A stretch of DNA of 16,631 nt from Zelonia costaricensis (taxonomy: Eukaryota; Euglenozoa; Kinetoplastea; Trypanosomatida; Trypanosomatidae). Positions 1 through 8,957 of the stretch are shown here, one piece after another; the first letter of the stretch is position 1; each line of letters opens with the position of its first letter. The stretch is taken from contig JASAOO010002997.1 in assembly GCA_030849075.1 (NCBI GenBank), positions 1 through 16,631 on the forward strand, read 5' to 3'. The translations under genes and the position numbers were made by a program. The notes under the pieces are model-generated. The model was given only the letters and a program-made list of their open reading frames with translations. It searched no databases and had not been told where the DNA came from.

Positions 1-276
1 GAGGGATGGGGTCCGACGACACACACGCACACGGATACTCCGGCAGGCACACACACGCGCGCTTCCAGCAAAGAAAATAAAAGCGGGTGCGAAAAAGGGA
101 AGGGCTCTCATCCAACTTCGTGCGTGCAGTCAACTCGCGTTGGGCCGGACCACACTCGCAGCACAACAAGCACACGAACACAAGCCTGTTGCCCCTTGTA
201 CCCCAGGCACGGACTTAGGGTTAGCGGCTGTGGTGCTGCTCAGCGAGTATAGGTACTGAGAGGTGCGCGTGTCTAC

Positions 277-296
277 GTGTGTGTGTGTGTGTGTGT
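277..296. repeat. (GT)10 microsatellite
   Basis: A perfect run of ten GT units on the + strand, which would read as (AC)10 in minus-strand transcripts. It lies in non-coding sequence. Dinucleotide repeats of this kind are abundant in Leishmania intergenic regions. Confidence 0.95.
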
Positions 297-711
297 CTAT
301 TTTGAGATATGTGAGTGGGTGGTTAAGTGTCTTGCCCTCTTTTGCCGTTCCCTCGACCCAGGAGAGCGGGGCGACACGACCCAGCCCGGCGCCGCGGTAC
401 CTCGAGAACGGGGGGAAGGTGGGGAGAAGCGAACAAGACGACCGGGAGAGGGAGCAGGGAAAGGGGGCCGCGGTGGTGGTGTCGACGGACACAGCAGCGA
501 CCAGCAAAGGGGGGAGGGGGGATGAAAACTCAGAAAAAAAAAATGGCGAAGCAAGCGAAACAAAAACAAGGGGGCGAGTGACGGCAGACACATGGAGGGA
601 GTGGGCTTGTGGAATGGGACATGGCGCGGGTGCGGTACGTCAGCGCACCGGTGAAGCAAAACTAAAGAAAAAGCAGAAAGAGGGCAAGGCCACACAATGG
701 GGAAGACGAAA

Positions 712-721
712 CCCCCCCCCC
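712..721. repeat. C10 homopolymer
   Basis: Ten consecutive C on the + strand, read as G10 in a minus-strand transcript. It lies 39 bases before the A11 run at 760-770. Both are in purine-rich non-coding DNA and are likely to vary in length between isolates. Confidence 0.95.
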
Positions 722-1310
722 GGGTGTCAACACGCAGAACCAGACAAACACAAACACGCAAAAAAAAAAAGGCAGAGGAGAGGAAGAGAGAGAACATGGA
801 AAGAAAACAGAGGCACCGATCAGACTACATGGTGCCCACCGTCGCCGCACCACCGCCCAGACACGTCGAACACGGCACGCAACAGCAGCGAGAAGCGAGA
901 GCCCGAAAGCCTCCCCAGGAGAGGAAAGGAGGGGGGCAAAACTAGGCGAACGAGAACCAAGGCGCATTCCGTGCACCATCAGAGGCGAACAGCCATGAGA
1001 GGGAGGTGGGGAGAGGGGCAAGGGAGCAGGCAGAATCGGAACGGGAGCGGGTGCGCACACCACACCGGCGCCTCCACACGTAGGCGCACTCATCAACGCA
1101 CGCCTCACCTATCCAGCACAAGCAAAAGACCACGTCAGCTGTAGATAGGGAGGGGGCGAGATGCTGAGGAGAGAGAAGGGGCGTATGAGAGGCCTGTGGG
1201 GCATTACTGCAGCGACCATGCGCAACGGCCACTCGGCCAGACACACGCCCACAGACACGCGGGCCAAGTGTGGCACCGTCAGAAGCGCTTGCGGAAGCGT
1301 CTACGCGCGG

Positions 1311-1323
1311 TTTTTTTTTTTTT
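1311..1323. repeat. T13 homopolymer
   Basis: Thirteen consecutive T on the + strand, read as A13 in minus-strand transcripts. It sits about 540 bases downstream of the RING gene stop codon. It could be a templated A-rich tract in the 3' UTR or the relic tail of a retroposon, but no clear retroposon body was recognised beside it. Confidence 0.9.
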
Positions 1324-1857
1324 GCGCGCCCCGGAAAGCGTGCTGAAGTCCCACGCCCCCACAAGCACGCACACACACACACCGATGCACGCCCTATTAC
1401 CCTGGCGCCACTACCATCCCCATCCCCATCACCACCCCAGCCCGCCGTACCCACCAGCACCACTCGTTGCCACGGGCGGTGCCATGCTGCGCAGACCGTG
1501 GAACGGGCACCACGCTGTCCCCATGTCCACATGACAAGCCACAATAGAGGAAAACCGAAGCCAAAACGAGAATAAGCTTCCCGCAAACGCAAGCCAGTCC
1601 CTTTGCCGCGGACGCGCGCAGCAAAGTGAATACAAACACATTCACAGGCGCATCTTCACCGTGTCGTCGTCTCATCTGACACCAGCCCTGCGCTTGCCGC
1701 CTGCTGCCTGTGCTGCGTCGCTGGGCATCGCTGCCGGCCCTCTCAGCCGCGCCACTTCTTGATGTGCTTCCCGTGCGTGTCACTCGCCGAGTCCCTGCAG
1801 GTGCCGCGGTCCATCCACCCGCGCCGACGAACGCTCAACCACGTCGCGCACTCTGAC

Positions 1858-3282
1858 TCACATCGCGCAGCACCCAGCCTGCGACTTGGTGCGCGATCGG
1901 CGGCTACTGTGTGTTGCGGTGTGGCTGGGTGGAGGGGAGGATCGAGCACGGGTACTGGCAACGTTGCGCGTTGACGTGCGCTCCGCTGAGGGCGGCGTGG
2001 CCCGCTCTCCCCGCCGCGAACGCCGGGGCGGCGGCAAGCGCACGAGACCGGCGGGCTGTGGCGGCTGGCCCGCACCACCCGTCTCGTAGGCAGACGAGAG
2101 CTGCCGCTCCACCTCGGCCACGCGCAATGACGCGCGGCTAGGGGAGCTGCTGTTGCTGAGGGCCTGCGAGAGGCGTACGGCGTGGGCGGCGTGGGCGTCA
2201 CGACTGCCGCGGCGCTGGGCCTGGCGCAGGTACTTGTGTTGCAGCTTCTGCGCCATGGCGAGGTCGCGCTCGGCGATGGCGCGCTGCCGGGCCACTTCGG
2301 CGGGGTCGACCGGTACGGTGGGCTGCGAGGCGTCTAGATCACCCACACCGCGCAGCGTCTCCGCACAGCACATCGGGCACGCCGCGCTCCGCTGCTTCCA
2401 CTCCATGAGGCAGGACAGGTGAAAGTGGTGCTGGCAGGCGCCGCGGAACATCGGGTTGTCGTCGTTGTACTCCTCCAGGCAGATGCAGCACACGTCGGCC
2501 TCGTCCGAGAGGGCGAGCGAGTGCTTGTTTGGCGACTTCGCCTCGGACGGTGAAGCAAGCGCCACCGGCGACGCCACCGCGACGGGCGACGCGGCGGCGG
2601 TGGCCAAAGAGGAGGAGAAGACGATCGGCTCATAGACCGGTGATGACGCGGTGGAGGTGCGGTGGCGCGTCGAGGGCGGGTGCGACGGCATCAGCTCCTC
2701 CGTCGGCCGCGGTGTGCGCAGGGAGGAGGAGCGCGACGCGGTCGCGGTCGAAGGCCGCGCCACGCTGCTGGGCGGAAGCGGCGTCAGCTCCACGGCGGGC
2801 AGCGTGCATGTCTGAGGCTGCGGCGTGCGCGGCGGCGAGTACGGTGGGCGCGGCGTGGTGGTGATCGTTGCTGACTTGCGGTGGTAGTTGGGGCGCAGCG
2901 GCGTGTCAGCCAGCATCTCCATCGAGGCGCGCGTTGGGGCAGAGCGGCTGAGCAGCACACCGGGGTCTGACTTGTGCCGTAGCATCCCCGTCAACGTCGG
3001 CGCGACGGGAAAGCGCTCGCGATCCTCTGGTGCGCCCGCTGCGTGGACGACCCTGCTGGGCTTGTTGACCCGCTGCGCGGAGCTGAGCAGCCCACCGCCG
3101 CCGCTAGACGTCAGGCTCGACGGCTGCGACGACACGACGGCCTCGCCGTCGCCGGAGTCGTCGAGGCTGACCTCCACGACGTGCGCCTTGCCCTCTGAGC
3201 AGGCGCTGTGCGTCACGTACTGCTCCTCCATGCTTCCTGACGAGCGGACACGGGAGCAGCTGGAATCGACGGCGCGCAGCAT
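1858..3282 (-). CDS. RING-H2 finger protein, probable E3 ubiquitin ligase with C-terminal CaaX box
   Basis: The 474-residue protein probably transfers ubiquitin from an E2 enzyme to substrates. A RING-H2 finger lies at residues 265-305: C265, C268, C283, H285, H288, C291, C302 and C305, in the order C-x2-C-x14-C-x-H-x2-H-x2-C-x10-C-x2-C, with the usual ICLEEY start and CPMC end. Residues 1-260 are Ser/Pro/Thr-rich and look disordered, with repeated Ser-Pro sites near 231-251 that proline-directed kinases could use. After the ring, residues 325-358 form a charged helix (ERDLAMAQKLQ), then a basic Ser/Arg-rich tail. The protein ends CCAM, a CaaX-type box with Met last, which suggests farnesylation at C471 and membrane attachment; no transmembrane segment is seen. 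The first ATG after a good splice acceptor is at 3282; Met18 (codon 3229-3231) is an alternative start. The ring is clear; substrate and location are unknown. Confidence 0.9.
   Translation of the reverse strand: MLRAVDSSCSRVRSSGSMEEQYVTHSACSEGKAHVVEVSLDDSGDGEAVVSSQPSSLTSSGGGGLLSSAQRVNKPSRVVHAAGAPEDRERFPVAPTLTGMLRHKSDPGVLLSRSAPTRASMEMLADTPLRPNYHRKSATITTTPRPPYSPPRTPQPQTCTLPAVELTPLPPSSVARPSTATASRSSSLRTPRPTEELMPSHPPSTRHRTSTASSPVYEPIVFSSSLATAAASPVAVASPVALASPSEAKSPNKHSLALSDEADVCCICLEEYNDDNPMFRGACQHHFHLSCLMEWKQRSAACPMCCAETLRGVGDLDASQPTVPVDPAEVARQRAIAERDLAMAQKLQHKYLRQAQRRGSRDAHAAHAVRLSQALSNSSSPSRASLRVAEVERQLSSAYETGGAGQPPQPAGLVRLPPPRRSRRGERATPPSAERTSTRNVASTRARSSPPPSHTATHSSRRSRTKSQAGCCAM
1861..1872 (-). 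other. C-terminal CaaX prenylation motif of the RING protein
   Basis: Codons for C471-C472-A473-M474 come directly before the TGA stop at 1858-1860. Known farnesyltransferase substrates carry C-a-a-X with X often Met, Ser or Gln, and trypanosomatids have this enzyme. The preceding residues are basic and Ser-rich (about 459-467), which would help membrane binding. A Cys at a1 is less usual than an aliphatic residue, and could alternatively be palmitoylated. Confidence 0.55.
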
Positions 3283-3362
3283 CGGCGTTGCTGGCAGAAC
3301 CCGCTAAGCTCGACAGGGCAGCGAGTACTGCGCCTTAGGTCTCTCTGTCTCTCTCGATCCGA

Positions 3363-3420
3363 GCTGGCGTGGTGGAGTTCAAAGCGCCGCGACGATGGGG
3401 AGAGGCGAATAATAAAAAAA
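3363..3420 (-). promoter_or_regulatory. Candidate trans-splice acceptor for the RING gene
   Basis: On the minus strand a T7 run and pyrimidine-rich sequence (about 3370-3420) is followed by the first AG at 3365-3364. Spliced-leader addition there would give an 81-base 5' UTR with no upstream ATG before the start at 3282. Trypanosomatid acceptors are usually the first AG after a polypyrimidine tract. The exact site is inferred. Confidence 0.45.
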
Positions 3421-5830
3421 GGTGCCCGCAGCTCAGCTGGACACAGGAAAGCTGTGATGTCCGCTCAAGCGTGAGAGCGGTGAATGGAGGAGGGAGGAGG
3501 AGGGGGGAGGGGCGCAGCGCACGAGTTCACCGGCGCGGCGAGTGGGAGCAAATGGACAAAGAGGGACAGGGGGAAAGGGGCTACAATGGAAACCGAGCGC
3601 CTCGAGAACGTGTAACGCCACCGCACGAGTAACACCGCCCCCTCACGAAAAAAAAAAACCAACGAGGAGATGGAAAGCCGACGAGGCGAGAGGGGTGACA
3701 AAACAAAGAGCTCCACGCCGCGCAGATGCCGAGAGACGACGGCACACAAGCACCCCGCTACACACACGTACACGCACACGCCTGCGAAAAGGCGCTCAAT
3801 CAAAATAAAAGTGAAAATAGTCAACGCTGCGCGCAGACGCACGTAGGACAGAAGTCGCCACCCGACACAGACGAGGAGACGGAAGGCGCGGAGGTCAAAC
3901 AGAAACGAGATGCAGCTACACAGCCAAACAAACAAGCAGAAACAAGGCAGCAGGCACACCACAGGGAAATCGACCAGAAAGATGGACACGTGAGAGAAGC
4001 AAAAGGGAAAACGACGTTTGGATCCGAGGAGGCTCAACAGCGTACGTGTTGGATGAAGGGAGGGAGGGTAGGCGACCCAACAGTTGCTGGCTGTTGTGCG
4101 GAAGTGAGGGAGGGGGGAAAGCGGTGAAAAGCGACGCCGCGCGAGAAGCTGTTCTTGAAGGATAGGAGGAGCCCCGCGACGCTCAGCGTAGCAGCGCTTG
4201 TCCTGGTTTTTATATGTTGCGCTTCTTTGCTTACCTCGTGCCGCTGCGTGCGCACGGCAGCGAGCCCCGCTTCACTTCCTTTTTTTTATTTCGAGCGACA
4301 ATAAAGTGAGAACTTTCACCTCGTCACGTGCCAAACGCCCAGGAGCGCTTACGGGTGGCTGCAACGTTTTCTTCACGTCTGGCTTCCCTCTCCGCGTGTA
4401 GTCCAGTGACCGACAAGAGCACGCACGAGGTGGTGAGAAGCAGGGGGGGGGAAAGGAACGACGAGCTAGCGGCAATGCAACGGCGCCTCGCCCGCTCAAT
4501 GGGGGCACCGAGATACGTGGATGGAGAGGTGGTGAGCAGAAGAAGACGAGGAGCCCGTCTTCGGGGGAAGGACACGCTGTCAAGGTGTGCCCCCTGTGCC
4601 GTCACAGTGGTCAGCGAGCCGTCGGCCTGCTCTGACTCGCTCTCTCGACACTCACCACGTGCTCCGTCGCAGCGACTCTTGAAAGATGTGCCGAGGTGCG
4701 CAGGCTATGCGGACGCGCCGTCCGGTGAAGCGCGCTGCAGCGCAGCAGCCTGTGCAGCCAGAACGCACACACACACGCGCTGGGTGACGACGAGGGAGGC
4801 ACGTGGGCAGCAGCGAGGAGCCACGCAAGCTCAAGCGAGCGCGAGGCCAAAAAGAAAACCAGAAGACGTTTCCACCAGTTGTGGTGGTAGTGGCGTACGA
4901 GGAGGGTGGCGTGCTAGCTTCAGTCGCCTCTCAACAGAGAGCTGCAAAAACGGAGCGCTTGCCCTGAGAAACAAAAGAGCGTGCTATGTACAAGACCGAA
5001 GTTCTGCGTGTGAGTTGGAGGGTGGTGGGGGAGAGGGGGGAAGCTGGGCAGCGTGCGAGCACGGCAAACAGGACAGCCGCTGAGAGGCACGAGAATGGAA
5101 AACAACGGCAACGCCAGTAGAGTTGCGCAGCCGAGGCTGCTTGTGGAGGTGATTTCTCGGGGAAGAGGTGCGCAGGGGGGTGAGGGGGAGGGGGTAGGAG
5201 TCAGGCAGAGCGAGAGCGTGTGCGCCGAGCGAGCCCGGTGGAGAGTCGTGTACGGTGCGGAGGGGGACAAGACGGAGGAGGGGTCTGCAGCGAGGAAGGC
5301 AAAGGAGACGGCAGACACAAAGAGAAAAAAGTGAGGAGGCAGCAGAGATACAATGGTGGAGAGAGCGCGCAGGAAGGCAGTTGGAAGGAAGGCGGTGGGG
5401 ACGGGGAAGCGAGGGTGGCAGCGTCCACGGCGAAGCAGATGGGAAAAAAAGTGGGGGAGACGGCTAGTTGATGAGTTGCAGAGAGTTGCATCAGATGCTC
5501 CTCTTTGTTGTTGTTGTTCGACATCCAGTGTGTTTTGTGAGCATGTGTGGGACGAAGATGTGAGTGTTGGTAGGAGAGAGAGAGAAAAAAGCGGCAAAGT
5601 GTGTGAGGGGGGGAAAGTCGTTGAAGGAAAAAGGATGCAAAGTGCAGTTGCAGCAAGCCATCAACGAGGTGGTGTCCGGAGCCCTCAGTGGACCCGCCTT
5701 CTCAGGTTGGATGTCCACTATCAGAAGCCGCTGGCCGAGCTGCGTCTGCTTAGCACGCCGTAGGGCGGAGAAGCTCCGTCTCCCCATCAACGCCAAACAA
5801 AAAACGCACAGGCACACGCCCTCCTTGATG

Positions 5831-5840
5831 CCCCCCCCCC
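5831..5840. repeat. C10 homopolymer
   Basis: Ten consecutive C on the + strand (G10 in the transcript), about 340 bases downstream of the eIF2B delta stop and so probably in its 3' UTR. Several more C and G runs of this length are scattered through the non-coding parts of the window. Confidence 0.9.
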
Positions 5841-6181
5841 TCCCCACCGAGTGCGCACGCCACTCACGGCGAGGTTCTCGGAGGTGTCTCTCCACTCAGG
5901 ACAAGCCGATTCGGCTCTCTACGCTGCAGTTTCTCTTGTTCATTCTTGTTGAGTACGTCTGCGCGTTCGCTGTGATCCTTCCCGTTTACTTGCTGTGTCG
6001 GAGAGCACGCTTTAGAACAGAAGCCGCGTCACGCCACACGTAGCCACCAACAACGGGGACGCGACAGAGAGGAGCACGCCACCGGCCACAGACCGTGGTT
6101 CTGTGCGGTGGACCCTCGCCGCCTCCTCCCGCACACAGACATCCGCACACATGCACCACGCACGAATGAGGTGCGCCACGC

Positions 6182-7807
6182 TCAGCCCCGCACTAGGTTC
6201 ACTAACTGCGACGTTTCGCGGCCCTCGCGGTCCTTGATAGCAGCCACAATGGCCGAGGTGTGCAGGCAGCCCATCTCGCAGATGATCATGTCCACGTACG
6301 AGGCGGGGGTGAGGTCGTACAGGTAGCCGGAAGCGCTTGACGAGAAGGGCGCCGCCGCGACGGCACTACCCGCCCCGCGTGGAAGAAAGTCGCCGCCGCG
6401 AGCCGGCGTGCCGAAGCCCCACGAGGCGCGGAGCTGCGGTGGGGAGAGCGTGGGCGGAGTCGGATAGACGAGCGGGCTGTGCGTGCCCGTCTCGCTGCCG
6501 TGCGCCTCGGCGGCTGGCCGCATGTCGGCCAGCTTCGTGTTCTGCGCCAAATTGCCAACCCACACCTCCGCCACAAACTTGTAGCTCTCGCTAAAGCACA
6601 GCACCGGCTTGCGGAATAGCTTTGCGCAGGCCGCGACGAGCGCCATGCCGCACCGGCTGAACACATCGCCGTTCTGCAGCACCGCCGACGCGCCCATGAA
6701 GACGCGCGTGCACTTCGGCATCAGCGTGCAGCAGGCGGTGATGAGGCCGTACGTGACGCCGATGCCGGCGCCGGAGAGCTTGTCCGCGAGCTGTCGCCCC
6801 TCGAAGAGCGGCGCCGAGTCCACGACGATCACGCGCTTCGGCTTGCACTGCGGGTCGCGGGAGCGGGAGAGCAGGATGTACTCGACCAGGCTGCTGCGGC
6901 CGAACACAAGAATGGTGTCGCTGCTGGACACGTACGGCAGAGAGCGGTCCTCGACAATGCTCTTGAAGGACATCTTCAGCTCCGCCTCGATGGCGTCGAG
7001 AATGCGCAGCGTCACCTCGCGCGGGTCGCCGAGGTCCGTGATGAGCGCCGCGACGCTGGGCTTGGGGTGGATCACCTCATCCCGCAGCGCGACAAAGCGG
7101 CGCACAAGGACGTCCTTGACGTGCCGCATGCCAGCCGACGCCTCGCGCTTGCGGCGCACAAAGTCGAAGTTGACCTGGATGAGCTTCTCGAACGCCGTCG
7201 TGTCCACCTCGTTCAGCGACGGCACCGCGAGAACGGTCGTCGCGCGGATGAGCTCGCGGAAGGCCGAGATGAGAGCCAGTGCCCGCGCGCTGCCCCCGAC
7301 AAGCAGCATCTGCTCCATGAGCACGGCCACCTCGGCGACGCGCGGGTGCACGACGGCGTCGCGCGGCGCGACGCGCAGCCGCTCCAGTCGATTGGCCTCC
7401 ATCGCCCGCTTGACGAGGCCGCTCAGCCGTGCGGCCACCTCCTCCTCGCTGGGCAGCTCCGCTGCATTCACCGGCTTGACCTCCTTCGCCGGCTTCACGA
7501 CCTTCGTCGCCGCCGGCGCAGGCGCGGGGGCCACGATGTGCGCTGTGGACGGTGCCGGCTGCGTCACGCCGCATATGGCCTCGAGCTGCGCGATTTCGGC
7601 CAGCAGCTGCGCCTCCTCCTCCTTGGCAGCGGTCACGGCTGCCTCGGCGCCACCGGCCTTGACCTGCTTCTGCACCTTGCGCAGAGCATCCCGCTTCTTC
7701 TTGAGCTCCCGCTGCGCCTTGACAGCAGCGCGCGCGTCGTCGGAGCCGTCGCCGGCGAGCTTAAGCGCCGCCTGCTTCTTCGCCTCCTTCTCCTCTGCAG
7801 AGGACAT
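6182..7807 (-). CDS. EIF2B4: Translation initiation factor eIF2B, delta subunit
   Basis: eIF2B is the decameric GDP/GTP exchange factor for eIF2 in the cytosol; the delta subunit belongs to its regulatory core, which senses phosphorylated eIF2. The 541-residue protein is about the usual size. Residues 1-80 are Lys/Ala/Glu-rich and helical, 81-115 are Pro/Ala-rich, 120-290 form the helical part, and about 295-541 the IF-2B Rossmann-like domain. Family signatures are DTILVFGRSSLVEYIL (297-312), VIVVDSAPLFEGRQLA (326-341), MGASAVLQNGDVFSRCG (371-387), PVLCFSESYKF (401-411) and LYDLTPASYVDMII (496-509); the GRSSLVEYIL and YDLTP segments favour delta over alpha or beta. Residues about 424-493 form a Pro/Gly/Ser-rich insertion larger than in animal and yeast proteins as I recall them. 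The start is the only Met near the splice acceptor; the frame stays open to 8527, but that part reads like UTR. Confidence 0.93.
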   Translation of the reverse strand: MSSAEEKEAKKQAALKLAGDGSDDARAAVKAQRELKKKRDALRKVQKQVKAGGAEAAVTAAKEEEAQLLAEIAQLEAICGVTQPAPSTAHIVAPAPAPAATKVVKPAKEVKPVNAAELPSEEEVAARLSGLVKRAMEANRLERLRVAPRDAVVHPRVAEVAVLMEQMLLVGGSARALALISAFRELIRATTVLAVPSLNEVDTTAFEKLIQVNFDFVRRKREASAGMRHVKDVLVRRFVALRDEVIHPKPSVAALITDLGDPREVTLRILDAIEAELKMSFKSIVEDRSLPYVSSSDTILVFGRSSLVEYILLSRSRDPQCKPKRVIVVDSAPLFEGRQLADKLSGAGIGVTYGLITACCTLMPKCTRVFMGASAVLQNGDVFSRCGMALVAACAKLFRKPVLCFSESYKFVAEVWVGNLAQNTKLADMRPAAEAHGSETGTHSPLVYPTPPTLSPPQLRASWGFGTPARGGDFLPRGAGSAVAAAPFSSSASGYLYDLTPASYVDMIICEMGCLHTSAIVAAIKDREGRETSQLVNLVRG

Positions 7808-7853
7808 GCCGCGCACACGTCGACAAGTGGAAGGGGGGGGTCGGGGTTCCCAG

Positions 7854-7883
7854 CTCTCCAAAACCAGAAAACCAAAGAGAACC
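7854..7883 (-). promoter_or_regulatory. Candidate trans-splice acceptor for the eIF2B delta gene
   Basis: The minus strand reads a T-rich pyrimidine tract (about 7858-7883) followed at once by AG at 7857-7856 and again at 7855-7854. The 5' UTR would be about 46-48 bases without an upstream ATG. This position supports the start at 7807 and argues that the open frame upstream (to 8527) is mostly not translated. The exact AG is inferred. Confidence 0.55.
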
Positions 7884-8440
7884 TCGCAAAGAGTGCTCCT
7901 TCTTAAACGAGCTAATTCGGGTGGGAAGCAGGGGCGCACCGCACAATCGCCCCGCCGCGCAGCGTTTGGGCTTGATGCGTTTACGCTGTCTTCCAGGCTT
8001 TTTTCGTTGCTTGTTGCTTCTGTGAGTGTAGGGGGGGTAAGTCGACGTTTTCTATTTTCCTTCCCTCGAACAATGTGCCGCCGAGTGTCAGCCCAACAGC
8101 CGTGTTGTAGCCGAGCTGAGCAGAGAGAGTCGCGGCCCTTCCCGAGCACGTAGTTGGCGTGGGGAGGGAAGGAGAAGGAGGGGTGGGACAGAGAGAGAGT
8201 GCGTGCGTTGTGAGAGATGGTGCTCGGCAATCGATGGGCCCTCACAGGGGAGTCGCGCGCGACACCGCGGGAGGCCGAGGCGGAGACTGCGCGACGGCGC
8301 GCGTCCGTGGCTTTCCGCGCCGTGACGTGCCCTCCACCCACTCCAATGACGGCGTGTGCAGGCAGGCTCGCCAGTACGACGGCATGTACGGCCTCTTCCA
8401 CCCGTCCACACCCCAACTCACACCCACACACGAGAACGGA

Positions 8441-8452
8441 GGGGGGGGGGGG
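8441..8452. repeat. G12 homopolymer
   Basis: Twelve consecutive G on the + strand, which is C12 in the minus-strand transcript. It lies in non-coding sequence about 630 bases upstream of the eIF2B delta start, within the in-frame opening that runs upstream of that gene, where it encodes prolines. A run this slippage-prone argues against that extension being coding. Confidence 0.95.
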
Positions 8453-8886
8453 CAAAGGAGCAGGGCGGTCCCTGAGCGAGCACACACTCGCGCCCTCCAC
8501 GGCAGCCCACGAGCACTGCCACGCCACTTCGACCCAGGCCCGACCCTACACTCGGTAGGGAAAAAGGCGCCCCGACGATAAGCAACGAGTGCAGGCGGGT
8601 GGCTGGTTCTCACGTTGCGTGCATGTCTTGGCGCGCAAGGGAGGGAGGAGGTGTGCTGGGCACAGACGTTCATGCGCCTTGGAAGGCCCACTTTTGTTTT
8701 CTGCTTCCTCTGTTTTGCGAGTGTTCGCGGACAAACACAAACACACACAAACGCAGCCACACACGGTCTGCTCACGATGCTCGTGTTCCCTTCCTGCTTG
8801 ATGCGCGCTCCTCTCCGCATCGCCACTCCGCGGCCGGCATCAAAACCACCACCACCACCACCCAGCTGGCCATGCCCTCTCAAATT

Positions 8887-8910
8887 GTGTGTGTGTGTGT
8901 GTGTGTGTGT
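8887..8910. repeat. (GT)12 microsatellite
   Basis: Twelve perfect GT units on the + strand, read as (AC)12 in the transcript. CA repeats with the opposite sense lie nearby at 9173-9253 and 10013-10036, so the same precursor RNA holds complementary AC and UG tracts. Confidence 0.97.
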
Positions 8911-8957
8911 GCCGTGCGTGCATGCTTGGCAGCGGTTCTCCCCGACTCCGTCCTCAT

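Larger units (their letters stand above)
1..1857. other. Intergenic / 3' untranslated stretch downstream of the RING gene
   Basis: No credible gene is seen. On the coding (minus) strand this is the 3' flank of the RING-H2 gene and probably the 5' flank of the next gene beyond the left edge. The + strand from about 360 to 800 is very purine-rich, so the minus strand there is a long pyrimidine-rich stretch suited to a trans-splice acceptor for a gene to the left. It contains a GT microsatellite (277-296), a C10 run (712-721), an A11 run (760-770) and a T13 run (1311-1323). Open frames here are arginine/serine/proline-rich or cysteine/valine-rich in the way skewed DNA produces, and show no domain. 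The extent of the UTR cannot be set from sequence alone. Confidence 0.6.
3283..6181. other. 2.9 kb non-coding stretch between eIF2B delta and RING genes
   Basis: This should hold the 3' UTR of the eIF2B delta gene (from 6181 downward) and the 5' UTR of the RING gene. From about 4990 to 5660 the + strand is strongly purine-rich, so the transcript strand carries a long series of polypyrimidine blocks far upstream of the RING start. Small repeats include G9 at 4443-4451, four GTT units near 5505-5518 and C10 at 5831-5840. A short hairpin (5 bp stem, 3-base loop) is at 5766-5778. Frames on both strands (for example 3465-4037 and 4920-5597 minus, 4328-5083 plus) have compositions dictated by the skew and no recognisable domain. 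No RNA gene was recognised. Confidence 0.55.

Noticed and set aside
215..224. TTAGGGTTAG, similar to telomere repeats
   Set aside because: Fewer than two units are present and no array surrounds them. This is a chance match in an internal region.
3465..4037. 190-codon minus-strand frame with many hydrophobic residues, looking like a membrane protein
   Set aside because: The strand is pyrimidine-rich here, which yields Phe, Leu, Ser, Val and Cys codons by composition. There is no domain and no third-position coding pattern like that of the four genes, and the frame crosses what should be polypyrimidine processing signals.
4328..5083. 251-codon plus-strand frame
   Set aside because: It runs opposite to all supported genes and is low in complexity, with Arg/Ala/Gly/Ser composition typical of GC-rich purine-biased DNA. 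No recognisable domain was seen.
4920..5597. 225-codon minus-strand frame rich in Ser, Pro and Leu
   Set aside because: It is the translation of a long polypyrimidine stretch and overlaps a similar frame at 5201-5656. Composition alone explains the absence of stops.
5941..6000. Apparent transmembrane helix in the plus-strand frame 5564-6043
   Set aside because: The frame has no other gene-like features, lies on the opposite strand to transcription, and sits in the 3' flank of the eIF2B delta gene.
6609..8153. 514-codon plus-strand frame opposite the eIF2B delta gene
   Set aside because: It is the antisense shadow of the conserved eIF2B delta coding sequence. Its Ser/Arg/Ala-rich translation matches no family, while the minus strand gives clear eIF2B motifs.
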